A DNA stretch of 64,000 bases from Adiantum capillus-veneris (GCA_014529385.2 CM043963.1:101489912-101553911); one strand, 5' to 3'. Shown: positions 12,001 to 20,816, numbered from the stretch's first letter. Notes: generated by a model from the letters alone, not told the origin. Translations and numbers: made by a program.

Positions 12001-12116
12001 ATCTTGTGTTGAACAACATCTACCCCACGCATGTCGGTGTAGTCTTTAGCAAAAAGTCTAGGAAACTTCCTTAGCACACATTTGAACTCCTCTCTTTCAT
12101 CCTTTGTAAGTGTTGG
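9063..12116 (-). CDS. Pol of element 2: RT, eroded RNase H, integrase
   Basis: The frame is open from the stop at 12117 to TAA at 9063. Numbering from the first non-ATG start at 12077: RT residues 80-235, with catalytic Asp125 (CDGYSGY) and FIDD at 187-190, in place of the usual YxDD; RNase H about 325-405, where the first catalytic Asp is lost (VSSSAG, 331-336) and the later one reads TAEN (401-404), though Glu375 remains; a short tail resembling the end of a second, archaeal-type RNase H at 468-503 (HIPRKQN); then integrase with HHCC (His594, His601, Cys632, Cys635) and DD35E (Asp663, Asp723, Glu759), and a C-terminal beta-rich GPY-like part (WQGPYIVKKAF, 903-913). There is no chromodomain. 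Pol copies the RNA and integrates the DNA. Confidence 0.93.
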   Translation of the reverse strand, partial: PTLTKDEREEFKCVLRKFPRLFAKDYTDMRGVDVVQHKIELKPEVTPKAQKLRRLGVIKEQALLKEVRKLLAASFIYPVENSEWVSPVVVTPKKNVKWRVCVDYRPLNEATKRDHFPLPFQDEILNEVVGHEKYTVCDGYSGYFQIGIALEDQLKTTFITPWGCYAFRVMPFGLTNAPATFQRFMNMVFQAFFGKSIRMFIDDFRIYSSKSLYLQRVEEGLKKLYDMGGQLNPDKCHIGEDEVILLGHKVSYKGIEVDPSKAKALIELPSPKSLKEVISFIQKVKYMSRFVHLASELLHPLQKLTQQVEFAWSDELEEYFCNIKAIFSELPTLMPPCWEYTFFVSSSAGKETIGAVLLQQDPYSTRMRPIYFASRVMNALERGYTEAELMMLSLMFAIRKFRSYLLPKPFVILTAENLFPWVSSQMNLSTRISKWIMELQEFQYSFKVEDSVRAQLAGILTYRVHEKEIKVPEVKTLPLTKVHAIRRMFNQFEEVQLYHIPRKQNEDADLLAQQAVACVKKEVQVIMVVAAVKQPRYQGLESLAPIIGYILEGEFPPDFTKAQKRRLMKKASMYLFLEGSLYQRGKDKVCRRVPTIAEIPAILKGLHEEACGGHFSQELTVKKILFAGYVWPSLHVDVQHWCKSCHNCQVNGNRRLIYGPRQIVLANGPFEKWGIDAMGPLPRTKNGKLCILVAVDYMTRWVEAQSVAKVNERTVSKFVYTHICCRFGTPLEIVSDNGPGFRKGLLTEVCEELHILHRHSTPYYPQSNGLVEKANGFIAGIIRKMVKNKTKLWDDFLDGALWAYRTTYREATEFTPFHLVYGQEALQPIELNIPTMRLHGKSAQDDQEAWMDRLFTLAELEWKREAAYECYKRKATQTKEKLDKKLKDKGINEGDLVLRYDNRLDNRFDAKFETRWQGPYIVKKAFNSSYYQLMDLNGKEHSRKVNGYRLKPYLSRLPPKDLPEQKATISCKYCSMKHECNTNQNSKGPNNEDLVKESEALSLEKILYEYTIILREG

Positions 12117-13598
12117 TTATAGCATACCTTCCAGCATCCCTTCATCTTGAACACCTTCGTTCTCTTGAGGACCTACCTCCTCCAAGCCTTGACAAGAGGT
12201 CTCTTGGTTGCTTGGCTTAAACCTTACCCCCATGACTTCGATGGAAGACTCCTCTTCAGTAATGCTGCCGCTACTTTCTTCTTCTGAAGTGCTATCGGTC
12301 CAACCTTCTTCCGTCTCACTTTGAGATGATTCTTCATGGAGCTCCTCTTGGCGTTGCTCCTTCATGTCAAAGACAACCTTCTTATGATTTTCATTCCTGC
12401 AAATTAGCTTTCCACTCTCCCAATCCTGCAAAGCTCGCATTTTCATTAGCCATGGTCTCCCTAGGATAAATGGGTAACCATTTCCTTTGGTAGACATGAC
12501 ATAGAAATCCACTGCCTTCTTAATGCCAAAGGCCTCCACAAAAACATTTTTACAAATGCCTACGCACCTAGCCTTGCTATTGTTTGCCATCTTGACCTTA
12601 ATTTCAGGTGTCTCATGGATGTGCATGCCTAGTTTTTGCATGAGTCCCTCTGTCATGATGCAAATTTGTGCACCCCCATCCACTAGACCTTTCCTAACCA
12701 ATCTCCCTTTTATGTAACAATCTAGCACAGGTGTAATGTCCTCATTCATTTCAGCTTGTGCAATTTTTACAACAGGCACACTCTCTTTTACCTTTCTCCT
12801 AGTGCTAACTGCCCTTGTTAAATCCCTCCTAACTTGTGGACATAATGCAAGAAATTGAGGCCATGAAATATCAGGACCCTTACCTCTCATGTCTTCCAAC
12901 AAGTTGTACGGAGCCATACCATGTCCAAGAGGGAAGTCTTGGAGGTTGATACGATGTCGAGTCCTCTTGGTTTCCTTTGCCTTCTTGCCTTGTCCATGGT
13001 CACTCTGTGATGTGACTCCTTCTTTCTCTTTACCTTTTCCTCGGCCACGCTTAATGCCATTGGCTTCCATGTCAACCTCATTTGAATTTGTCACCTCTAC
13101 CACATGCACATTTGGATCTGGCAAAGGTGGAACTCCTTCTACCCCTTGTGGAGGTGGTCTTGGTCCATTTGGCCTTTGTAGAAGCCTTGGTTGTTGACCA
13201 ACTCCTTCTCCTGCATTCATCACTGGGTAATTCAAGTTAGGTCTCCCTGGCTCTCCACGGGACCAAGGACAATTATACATCCCATGTCCAGACTCTCCGC
13301 AATTGTAACATTGCAAGACTCTCCTAGTTCGTGGCTCTCTCTCTTCTGACTTCTTTGCTTGTCCCTTTGGACCTACAGCTTGTGCAAGGTGAATTGACAG
13401 GCTGCTTAAAGATTCATTTAACTTCTCAATCACTTCAGCCATTACCTCAGGAAGCTCCCTAGATGTTGATGCTTGTGACTTACCTTTGGGTCTAAGACCT
13501 TCTATTGGAACCTCTCCCCTTAAGCACTTGAGTTTCCTATACTTCTCAGCAGCCCTAGTTTCAGCTGCATCAAAAGTAGCAGGTGCACCCCGCCTCAA
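12117..13598 (-). CDS. Gag C-terminus, zinc knuckle and protease of element 2
   Basis: The 493-codon frame begins within the end of the gag frame (overlap 13570-13598) and is shifted by one base from it. The N-terminal 30 residues continue the Gag helical region. A perfect CX2CX4HX4C knuckle (CYNCGESGHGMYNC) lies near residues 97-110, followed by a Pro/Gly-rich linker and a basic stretch. The protease has LVDGGAQ near residue 307, with D-G-G in place of D-S-G, and FILGRPWL near 376. The tail is Glu/Ser-rich. Frame is the same as pol, separated from it by a single TAA at 12117-12119. Confidence 0.88.
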   Translation of the reverse strand: MRRGAPATFDAAETRAAEKYRKLKCLRGEVPIEGLRPKGKSQASTSRELPEVMAEVIEKLNESLSSLSIHLAQAVGPKGQAKKSEEREPRTRRVLQCYNCGESGHGMYNCPWSRGEPGRPNLNYPVMNAGEGVGQQPRLLQRPNGPRPPPQGVEGVPPLPDPNVHVVEVTNSNEVDMEANGIKRGRGKGKEKEGVTSQSDHGQGKKAKETKRTRHRINLQDFPLGHGMAPYNLLEDMRGKGPDISWPQFLALCPQVRRDLTRAVSTRRKVKESVPVVKIAQAEMNEDITPVLDCYIKGRLVRKGLVDGGAQICIMTEGLMQKLGMHIHETPEIKVKMANNSKARCVGICKNVFVEAFGIKKAVDFYVMSTKGNGYPFILGRPWLMKMRALQDWESGKLICRNENHKKVVFDMKEQRQEELHEESSQSETEEGWTDSTSEEESSGSITEEESSIEVMGVRFKPSNQETSCQGLEEVGPQENEGVQDEGMLEGML

Positions 13599-14046
13599 CT
13601 TTTACCTTAAGCTCAGGAAAGAGTCCGGCTATGAACCTCTCCTTCTTTAAAAATTCTGCACCATCACCAGGGTTAGCAACATTTCGTATCCATAGAGCCC
13701 AAAGACGTAGAAACTCTTGCTTGTACAAGTAGTAGTCATCTAAGTCTTTTTGCTTATGAGAAACAATGTCTTGCCATAGTTTTTGAGTGTTTTGGGGATC
13801 AAAGAAGTATCTCTTAAAACGATTCAAAACTTCTATGTAATTCCCCTTAACTTCCTCAGGCAAAGAGTCAAACCAAGTACTAGCATCTTTCCTAAGGACC
13901 ACCTCAAACATTTCTACACGTTCTTGATCGGTTACTATCCTCTTGATACGGCAAGACATCTTGAAATTTGCTAAAAATAATTCTGCATCCTCTCCAGGCT
14001 CTCCAAAGAAAAGAGGATATCCAGACATTTGGCGTTGGCTCTCCAT
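13570..14046 (-). CDS. Gag capsid region of element 2
   Basis: ATG at 14046 opens a 158-codon frame with a retrotransposon-gag core: FFGEPGEDAELFLANFK, then KDASTWFDSLPEEV and FKRYFFDPQNTQKLW, typical of plant gypsy capsids. The frame ends soon after LKVKV, where the adjacent frame (LRRGAPATF) continues the same protein, so a +1 frame change near 13600 is needed to make full Gag. Either a programmed shift or a single mutation would explain this. Confidence 0.85.
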   Translation of the reverse strand: MESQRQMSGYPLFFGEPGEDAELFLANFKMSCRIKRIVTDQERVEMFEVVLRKDASTWFDSLPEEVKGNYIEVLNRFKRYFFDPQNTQKLWQDIVSHKQKDLDDYYLYKQEFLRLWALWIRNVANPGDGAEFLKKERFIAGLFPELKVKVEAGCTCYF

Positions 14047-14167
14047 TATTATGAAAGATTACAACACGAGTTACAATAGAGATTTAGAACCACTCGCTTG
14101 CAAATGAAGAAGTAAGAAAATACCACTCTAGGTTTTCTTCTTCAGCTATCCAAGCTTCAATGAGGTC

Positions 14168-14581
14168 TCAATTTGTTTGATCAAAACAAAAAGGTAGACT
14201 ATTGATGAGCTCTAAGAAGGGTTGAAATTCTTCAAAGCTAAGGCGATAAACAGAAATCTCTAGAACTTCATTTTCTGGATCCAAAAGAGCAACCACGTCC
14301 CAAGTGATAAATTGCACTTGCTCTACAATTCCCAACGCACTAGCGGTTTGTATAAAAACTAGATCTTCATGCTCGTCGAAGGCCGTGAGAAAGTAGCAAT
14401 TGACTAGGAGCTCCTTTCCTTCGAGTTCCACACAGTCGGAGTGAGGCAACCTTCTCACAATTTCATAAAGAACATCCTCATCAAGTCCAATCAAGTTTGC
14501 AAGATTTAAAGACTCCACTTGTGCTACAAAATTCCTGGACAAAAACTCTTTAGGATTATGGTTAAAATCATTCAAAAGCAT
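14168..14581 (-). CDS. Accessory ORF b2 of element 2 (137 aa, paralogue of b1)
   Basis: ATG at 14581 lies 8 bases after the b1 stop. The protein contains a block LDEDVLYEIVRRLPH near residue 34 and RLSFEEFQPFLELINSLPF near the end. Both blocks have counterparts in b1 at the same spacing, so the two ORFs are tandem duplicates. The LxxxVxxxxVRRLP pattern recalls the first helices of an F-box, but the match is short and the rest is unlike known F-box proteins. It is acidic, with no knuckle. It lies in the sense direction upstream of gag. Function unknown. Confidence 0.75.
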   Translation of the reverse strand: MLLNDFNHNPKEFLSRNFVAQVESLNLANLIGLDEDVLYEIVRRLPHSDCVELEGKELLVNCYFLTAFDEHEDLVFIQTASALGIVEQVQFITWDVVALLDPENEVLEISVYRLSFEEFQPFLELINSLPFCFDQTN

Positions 14582-14589
14582 AAAGAGAT

Positions 14590-15139
14590 TTACAATGTCT
14601 CTATGAACAAAGTGTCATAGAAAGTAGAGAAGGATGAGAATTTATAAAAATTTGCAATCTTCTCTATGCTCTCTTTATTAAGACAAGCTCTGAATAGCTC
14701 CCTATCTCCTTTGTTGAAAGCGAAAGGAAGACTATTAATAAGACGCAAATGAGGGAAAAATTCACCAAATGTGAGTCTATGAAGCATGAACTCTGGCCGC
14801 AAGTTTCTTGAAGAGTCTTCCTCAATGGTGAAATGCACTTGCCAAACGCCAAATTTCACTCTATTTACCAATCTTAGGGCACACACTAGTTGGATGAATG
14901 CGCGGTCTTCCTTAGTGCCCAACAACAAGAGGAAAATGGAATCCACGTGTAGGACCTTTCGTCTTAACTTCACCACCCTCTTGTTATGAGGGAGACGCCT
15001 TACTACTTGCTCCTGCAACTCAATTGGTAATAGAGATAGATCTCTAAGGATTGAACTTTCATTGCACACACATTCCCTGTTAGAACAAATGATCGTTTTT
15101 TGTTTCTTGTAACAACTTGGACAAAGAAAAAACAAACAT
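14590..15139 (-). CDS. Accessory ORF b1 of element 2 (about 181 aa, Cys-rich N-terminus)
   Basis: The open frame starts at a TTG codon (15135). The only nearby ATG, at 15137-15139, is one base out of frame, across a run of six T (15127-15132 on the plus strand is A6), so a one-base slip may separate the start from the body. The N-terminus has CPSC, then CSNRECVC, a possible zinc site. Residues 32-48 (SLLPIELQEQVVRRLPH) and 120-140 (RLTFGEFFPHLRLINSLPF) match b2. A C-terminal 40-residue tail is absent from b2. No known family is recognised. Confidence 0.68.
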
Positions 15140-15169
15140 ATACCCTATTTTGCCGGGCTGCACTTCATT

Positions 15170-15388
15170 TTAAAATAAAATGAACACATGTACATCAAAA
15201 GAAGTGTGGTAGTTGATGAGAGGTTGAATGACAGGGTTTGGTGATGCAAGAATTTCTCCTACTCTTTGGGCACCAAACATGAACACCATTCGTTGTTGAA
15301 AATGGATCTTTCTACTAATTGCAACGTTTATTCTAATGTGTGGAGTAAAATGAAAGGGAAAAACCTCTATTCCTGGGCCATTATCCAT
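15170..15388 (-). CDS. Accessory ORF a2 of element 2 (72 aa, paralogue of a1)
   Basis: ATG at 15388. The small protein reads MDNGPGIEVFPFHFTPHIRI and ends VHVFILF. It aligns along its length with a1: the I-F/L-Q-Q block, the NP-x-I-x-PLI block, and the D-V-x-x-F-x-L-F end. Spacing is 21 bases from the a1 stop. It is hydrophobic at the C-terminus but too short for a confident membrane call. Function unknown. Confidence 0.65.
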   Translation of the reverse strand: MDNGPGIEVFPFHFTPHIRINVAISRKIHFQQRMVFMFGAQRVGEILASPNPVIQPLINYHTSFDVHVFILF

Positions 15389-15409
15389 GGCCTATGCATG
15401 TCCTAATGC

Positions 15410-15622
15410 TTAAAATAACACAAAAATATAGACGTCCAAGCTAATATCATACCTAATGAGAGGCAAAATAAAAGGATTTACCGAAGTGTTTATCTCGGCT
15501 AACCTAAGAGGACCTAAAATCCTACGAACTACCTGTTGAAATTGCAACTTAGTACTAACAATTATGTGTATCTTTTGCCTTGCAATGGGAATGAAAGGAT
15601 CATACAAACTCTCGTGATTCAT
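15410..15622 (-). CDS. Accessory ORF a1 of element 2 (70 aa)
   Basis: ATG at 15622 is the first good start after the PBS, about 60 bases downstream of it. The protein has QFQQVVRRILGPLRLAEI in the middle and PFILPLIRYDISLDVYIFVLF at its end; a2 shares the same pattern. That two adjacent ORFs retain similar sequence and both stay open argues they are, or recently were, translated. Function unknown. Confidence 0.65.
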   Translation of the reverse strand: MNHESLYDPFIPIARQKIHIIVSTKLQFQQVVRRILGPLRLAEINTSVNPFILPLIRYDISLDVYIFVLF

Positions 15623-15680
15623 GCAAACTACTTGACTATGCTAAAAGTTGATCCTACACAAAAACATACACGAGTTGTTG

Positions 15681-15698
15681 TCCTCAGTGGGGGCACCA
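15681..15698 (-). promoter_or_regulatory. Primer binding site of element 2
   Basis: Three bases (AAT) after the inner end of the 5' LTR, the minus strand reads TGGTGCCCCCACTGAGGA. The leading TGG pairs with the CCA tail of a tRNA, as expected for minus-strand priming. It matches neither initiator-Met nor the Asp-tRNA site seen in element 1; the primer tRNA is not identified. Confidence 0.65.
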
Positions 15699-15963
15699 AT
15701 TTGAAGCGGTCCGGGGCGGGCAACAAGAAGAGCAACCTCTAGACACCCTTCAAGGCTCCCGTGCTGCTCAATGGGGCTGGGGCACAACACAACACAAACC
15801 AAAACAACAAACCCCCAGCCAAATCCCAACTACACAAGGGGCACCACCTAGTTTAAGAGCGAACTAGGACGCAAAAGAGGAGAATCGTTAGAGCAACCCA
15901 CAAACAAGCAAGGAATTTACACTAACCCTAGCACCAATGGAACACTCTCACACACTAAAACAC

Positions 15964-16075
<112 letters not shown>

Positions 16076-16736
16076 TGGTGCTCGGGCTGCTTTGAAGTGT
16101 ATCGTTAATGATCAAGCAAACATAAATATATATATGTAAGAAAGAGAGAGAAGGGGGAAGGGGGTGCTTGTTGCACTAATGCCTTCTTACAAATCTGTCA
16201 TGACCAATCAAAGTGAGATTAGTATTTGTTCAACATAGCCTGAGTAAATTACACCACAACACATCACAAGGAAAAAGCCACCCCAATCACTATCTTAAGG
16301 CCAGGGGAGTCCTCTCCACCCTGTCGCCCTCTTACAGCATGTGGGATTTATGGCTAAATTGATAACAGTACCCGGAGAAAAGCTATCAAGAACTTACATA
16401 AAACACCAAGACACTTACACATCATTATTGTCCATGACTTCACGTTGGAAGGGAGACAAGGTATCCATGCTTAGTCCAAATTCACCCTCCTTGATTCAGC
16501 AAATGTTGGGCTTACACTAGTAGGAGAAATGATAGATTTCCTACCCTCAATTTAATGATCACTCTCTCTTACAATGGCATAGAGTTCCCTTGCTAATCAC
16601 CCCTAATACAACACATACATATGCCTAATGCCAATGAGATTCCACTCAAGAGCTCCTTCTCAAGAGGTTGAGCTTGGCTTCTCAAGATATAGGAGAGTGC
16701 TCTTTCTTCTCCCCCTTTTTGTGCTAGCTACACCCT

Positions 16737-16747
16737 CCTTTTATAGC
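16737..16747 (-). promoter_or_regulatory. TATA box of element 2 promoter
   Basis: GCTATAAAAGG on the minus strand lies inside the 5' LTR, about 1.04 kb before its inner end. It is the only strong TATA match in a suitable place and is conserved between LTRs. The resulting RNA would begin roughly 30 bases to the left and include the (CT)n tract in its leader. Confidence 0.55.
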
Positions 16748-18477
16748 CATTTTGAAGGCTAGGGTTACTCCTCTAACCATGGTTGGGTTAGATTTTCAAC
16801 AATTTATCTAATTTCTTTTGCTTGGAATTATCAAGAAGTTGGTGGGAAAAGAGAGAGGAGAGAAATGGAGGTGATAGGACTTTTCATAGTGGGTTAGTGT
16901 TAGTATTAATTTACAAATGGAATTGGATATTTACAATGGGAGTATCCATGTAGGATACAAATAAGGAAGAAAAACTCTTAAGCGATAAGAAAAGGTGGAT
17001 TTCTTACAAGGTTGATGCTCCAAGTGTCTTGAGTAGGGCCAATTTTGACGGTACATTTTTTCTCCACTCTTGACCTTCCTTGAGAGACAAGGTAATTGAA
17101 GCTGAGTAATCAACCACCATGATGCTGTCTTTTAAGAGAAGAGACTGAATTTTGTGGTTTTTTTGATAGATATGGGTAATTTGGAGGAGGAAAAATGAGC
17201 CTAGGTGGTCAATTTTGGAATGGAATTGTGTGTGGGAGGTATGAGTTCACCATGGTTTCTCTTATTCTTCAAGGTTGAGGAGAAGGTGAGTAGGGTGTAG
17301 AGAGGAGTGGTGAGAGAGGTGGGGATGATGAGTAGAGAAGTGTGTGTGAAAGAGGAAAATGATAAAGAGGAAGAGAGAGTGTGGCTGCATAGCATGGGAA
17401 AACTGGGGTCCACTAATAAAATCATAGCTCACAGCTCGTAGCTCAAAAAAATGTGAAAAAATTTGAGGCAAAAGTTCAGCCCACGAGCTACAACTTTTGG
17501 TTGTATCACTTTTTCAAATTCGGAGAGCAAGTGAACTTTAAAAATTCAGCAAAACCGACCGTTTTTTTCCACTGCACAAGGTCCTTGTGGGGTCTTTCTT
17601 TGGATGATTCTTTTGAATACCTCCAAGAGTGAGCCCTCCATAGTGCATGTATGCATGCCACCTACCCTTGACCTTATTTGGTAGGTCTATAATTGAAGAT
17701 ATTGTTGAGATCATGATATAAGTGAATAGTACAACTAAGAAAATCAAATATTGAGGGGTCTAAAAAATATGTACATGTCAAATATAAATAATATAAGTGG
17801 AAAAAATGTAAAGGGGTCGAAAGAAATCTCTCTCATTATGAGGCTACCATAAAAAGATAAATATTTTTGGTGTTCTAATTTTTTAGGAAAAGAAAAACAA
17901 AATAGATGTAGGAAGGGAAAAATCACAATAGTGAAAAAATATATACATAAATAAAACTAGTTTTTTTGGATTTTTGTTGGGGTGGAGTTACACCAAATAT
18001 AAGAGAAGCTTACATGAAAATACTTCTATATGGAATAAAGAGTATGAAAAATGGTAAGAAAAATTGTGGTAATGGTGAGGCAATGTACAGAGCATAAATA
18101 ACACACACCTAGGTAGAAATATTTAAATAAATACCAAAATAATTATGAAAAAATATTTTATTTAGGCCCTATATACAAAGAAGTATTTACATACGCATGG
18201 GCCATAATATACTTATTATTTTTATGTTTTTTATTTTTTTGGCTCAACTAGCCCAATGACTAGCTAATTGAGGGTTTTTTATTTCAATAAGGAAATATGG
18301 GAAAAGTCCCCTAACTCACAGGCACCTATATACAGTGAAAGGGTGAGGGTAACCACAATGTTTGAGTGATTTGATAGGGTGAGATAACTCACTATGGCAA
18401 TTACAAAGAGCCGAAAAACTGCTATCACTAGCAGTATAGTCACAAATTGCAAAATATGTCTGAATCACTACTTTCTT

Positions 18478-18495
18478 AGTCTATCGCGATAGACT
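18478..18495. repeat. Palindrome copy 1, AGTCTATCGCGATAGACT
   Basis: Perfect 18-base self-complementary sequence with a TCGCGA core. First of three in the element 1 leader. Confidence 0.9.
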
Positions 18496-18776
18496 GTCAA
18501 TTTGCTCAGCACAAGTCAATTCAAAATTGTGACTTCACCCTTGAGTTCTAGTTACCCTCTATAGCCTATCCCTCAAGTTTTATGAAGTTTGGACACTTGG
18601 GTTGGGTTTTGGTTCCATTTTAGTATTTTAGTCAGAGCTTGATTCTCTATCTGAACCTGAGATTCACCTTCAGTGATCTAAATGCCTTGAATTTTGGTGT
18701 GTATGCTATATAGGCTCTGATAAAGCTCTCCCTTTGGAAAATTTCAAAGAAAAGGTCCCCAACAGCAGTTTCCCTG

Positions 18777-18792
18777 GTCTATCGCGATAGAC
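18777..18792. repeat. Palindrome copy 2, GTCTATCGCGATAGAC
   Basis: Perfect 16-base palindrome, 299 bases from copy 1, same core and flanks. Confidence 0.9.
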
Positions 18793-19114
18793 TTGGCATT
18801 TTCTCCATTGTTAGCATTTTTGTCAAGTTTTCTCCACAGTTGGTTCAACCTCCGCTTGTGTAGTGCATTGACAAATTTTGGCATTGTTTGGACATTTGGT
18901 CAAAGCCTTCTTGCCCTTGTCTCTGAATTCAAACTCCAAAACACTAGTTTTGAAGTTTTGTGATCAATATGGTGTTCAATTTCACTCATTTTTTTTATTT
19001 TTTTTGAGTACCCTTGTGTTGATGTGTTAAACCTGTGGTATAAAGGTTTTTTTTTTTTTTCTGTTGTTAGTCACCAAGTTCATCAGTCTATTGTTGTTAG
19101 TCACCAACTTCAGC

Positions 19115-19132
19115 AGTCTATCGCGATAGACT
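19115..19132. repeat. Palindrome copy 3, AGTCTATCGCGATAGACT
   Basis: Perfect 18-base palindrome, 338 bases from copy 2. A half-copy (CAGTCTATTG) precedes it at 19084, and a partial copy (TCGCGATAGACT) lies in the LTR at 20231-20242. Confidence 0.9.
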
Positions 19133-19872
19133 AGGCAGAGAGCAATGGGGATTTCATTTTTGTCTGTTTTTGGATAGTTGTGTTCCCTGTGCCCATATAA
19201 GTCTATCCCCCAAGTTTTATGAAGTTTGGACTTATTTTGACCTTACACTCAAGCACTTCACAAATTTCACTTTTCTCTGGCAATTCATAACTCAATTGCA
19301 CTTGAAGTGATGCAAATTTGATGACACTTCATCTTAAACTTGTGAACATCAGTCGTACCTCATGACACAGTCAGTTTACCCTAGGCTAATGGTTATATCT
19401 CTTCTTGGCCTTGTTAGGGTCACTTAGTGTTTTCTTATGAGAATCATCTGTTTCTTTTTGTTGGTTTTGGTAGCAATTTTTATGTTTTCTCGAGTGTTGG
19501 ATCATAAATTTCAATGTCTACTCTTTTCACCCCCTTCAAGGGTATATGGTGTGGGTTTTTCTTTCAAGGCAAGCAAACAACCTTATTGTTTCTTCTTTTT
19601 GTTTGTTTTTGCGTTTTTACGGCGTTTTTCTACTCTATTTCTACACAAGTATAACAATCACTCAAAACCAAAAAACCATTACTCCACATTATCCTACTTA
19701 ACTAAATCTAACTAGTCATAGACCCTCGGCAAGACACAGGCTTCCTGGCTATCCACTAGACCTCGGGATACTCTATTCTGGATCTTGTTCTAAAAGTTTA
19801 AGCTCTCTCTAGTCGAAAATAAAGTAAGCTAACCATCACACGAGTGATGTAGATCTCCCTACTTAAGGTCTT

Positions 19873-19894
19873 GTGTCCTCGGCAACGGCGCCAA
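19873..19894 (-). promoter_or_regulatory. Primer binding site of element 1, Asp-tRNA type
   Basis: The minus strand reads TTGGCGCCGTTGCCGAGGAC, the well-known plant Athila/Tat-type PBS complementary to the 3' end of tRNA-Asp. It faces left, so the element runs on the minus strand, with the 5' LTR to its right. Confidence 0.85.
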
Positions 19895-20816
19895 TATTTT
19901 AGGGCTTAACTACTCCCCTGTTCATGCTCGCAAGCAGAACACAGACAACATACTTATCATTCGATGACACGACTAACCCGTAGGTGCATGTAGGCAATCT
20001 CGTTAGCTTGTCAAGCTGAGAACAATCTACACATACGCACTTTCATGATGCATCAATCACTAACCCTGGTAGAATGCAACCCACTCTATCCCTAAACGCT
20101 CACAACACCATTTACACTTCCAATGAACTCAGAATCGCATCAAACTTACTAGGCACCATCCTCTCCATAGGATATACTTACCTATAAGTCTAATCTCACC
20201 AGATTTGAACCCGAGTTATCTCCATTACAGTCGCGATAGACTCACAGGTCATAATCTAGCAGTGGGCGAAACCTAAGTCTATGAATATCTATGTGTAGCT
20301 AATCTCTTTCTCTTTCCATAGAGCACTTGATTGTTGAAAACAGACACTGTTTGTGTTACTTACAAGCAAAACAAGCTCGATGAAGGATCGATCACGAGCA
20401 GCTCAAAAATATGAATGCATGGCGTGGACATGTAGCTCTCAGAGAGACTACCGCGATGATGTGTTCACGTCGTGAATCCGGTGAGGGAGAAATGCGTAGC
20501 GAGGAGGATAAGACACACTCACTCTCTCTCTCTCTTAGACTCCTACGACACAGGATTAATAATCAAAAAATATTATCCTCCAAATGGTTCTAAGGTGACC
20601 TTTATACTTGAGTCACCTTAGCTCAAAAATGTACATGGGTTCTCTTCCTCATAATTACAAAATGGGAACAAATATGGGTCCTGACTGACTGATTAATCTT
20701 TACATAACCCAAACAAGTGGATTAAAATGATAAGACGTCTTTGACATAAAAATGGGAATTTGATATGCATTACAAGATGGGCTCAATACAATAGTTGGAC
20801 AAATGGGGCTCCAACA
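19895..20816 (-). repeat. 5' LTR of element 1
   Basis: The right end reads CCAACA, so the minus strand begins TGTTGGAGCCCC, a standard LTR start. The left end next to the PBS reads TATTTTAGGG, so the minus strand ends TAAAATA, with the usual terminal CA changed to TA. Length 922 bases. A TATA-like GTATAAAGG lies on the minus strand near 20603-20611, and a CT tract lies at 20519-20537. The partner LTR is outside the window, so the ends are inferred from the PBS and terminal motif. Confidence 0.6.

Larger units (their letters stand above)
18428..19872 (-). mobile_element. Element 1 leader (non-coding, right of the element 2 insertion)
   Basis: About 1.45 kb with no credible protein. It holds three copies of a perfect palindrome built on CTATCGCGATAG, and two copies of a block containing CAAGTTTTATGAAGTTTGGAC-like sequence near 18570 and 19211. 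T-rich runs occur at 18990-19060. The position between element 2 and the Asp-tRNA PBS makes it the 5' untranslated leader of element 1. Confidence 0.6.

Noticed and set aside
19890-19910. TTTTAGGG near the PBS as telomere-like repeat
   Set aside because: Only one unit, and it is explained as the LTR end of element 1.
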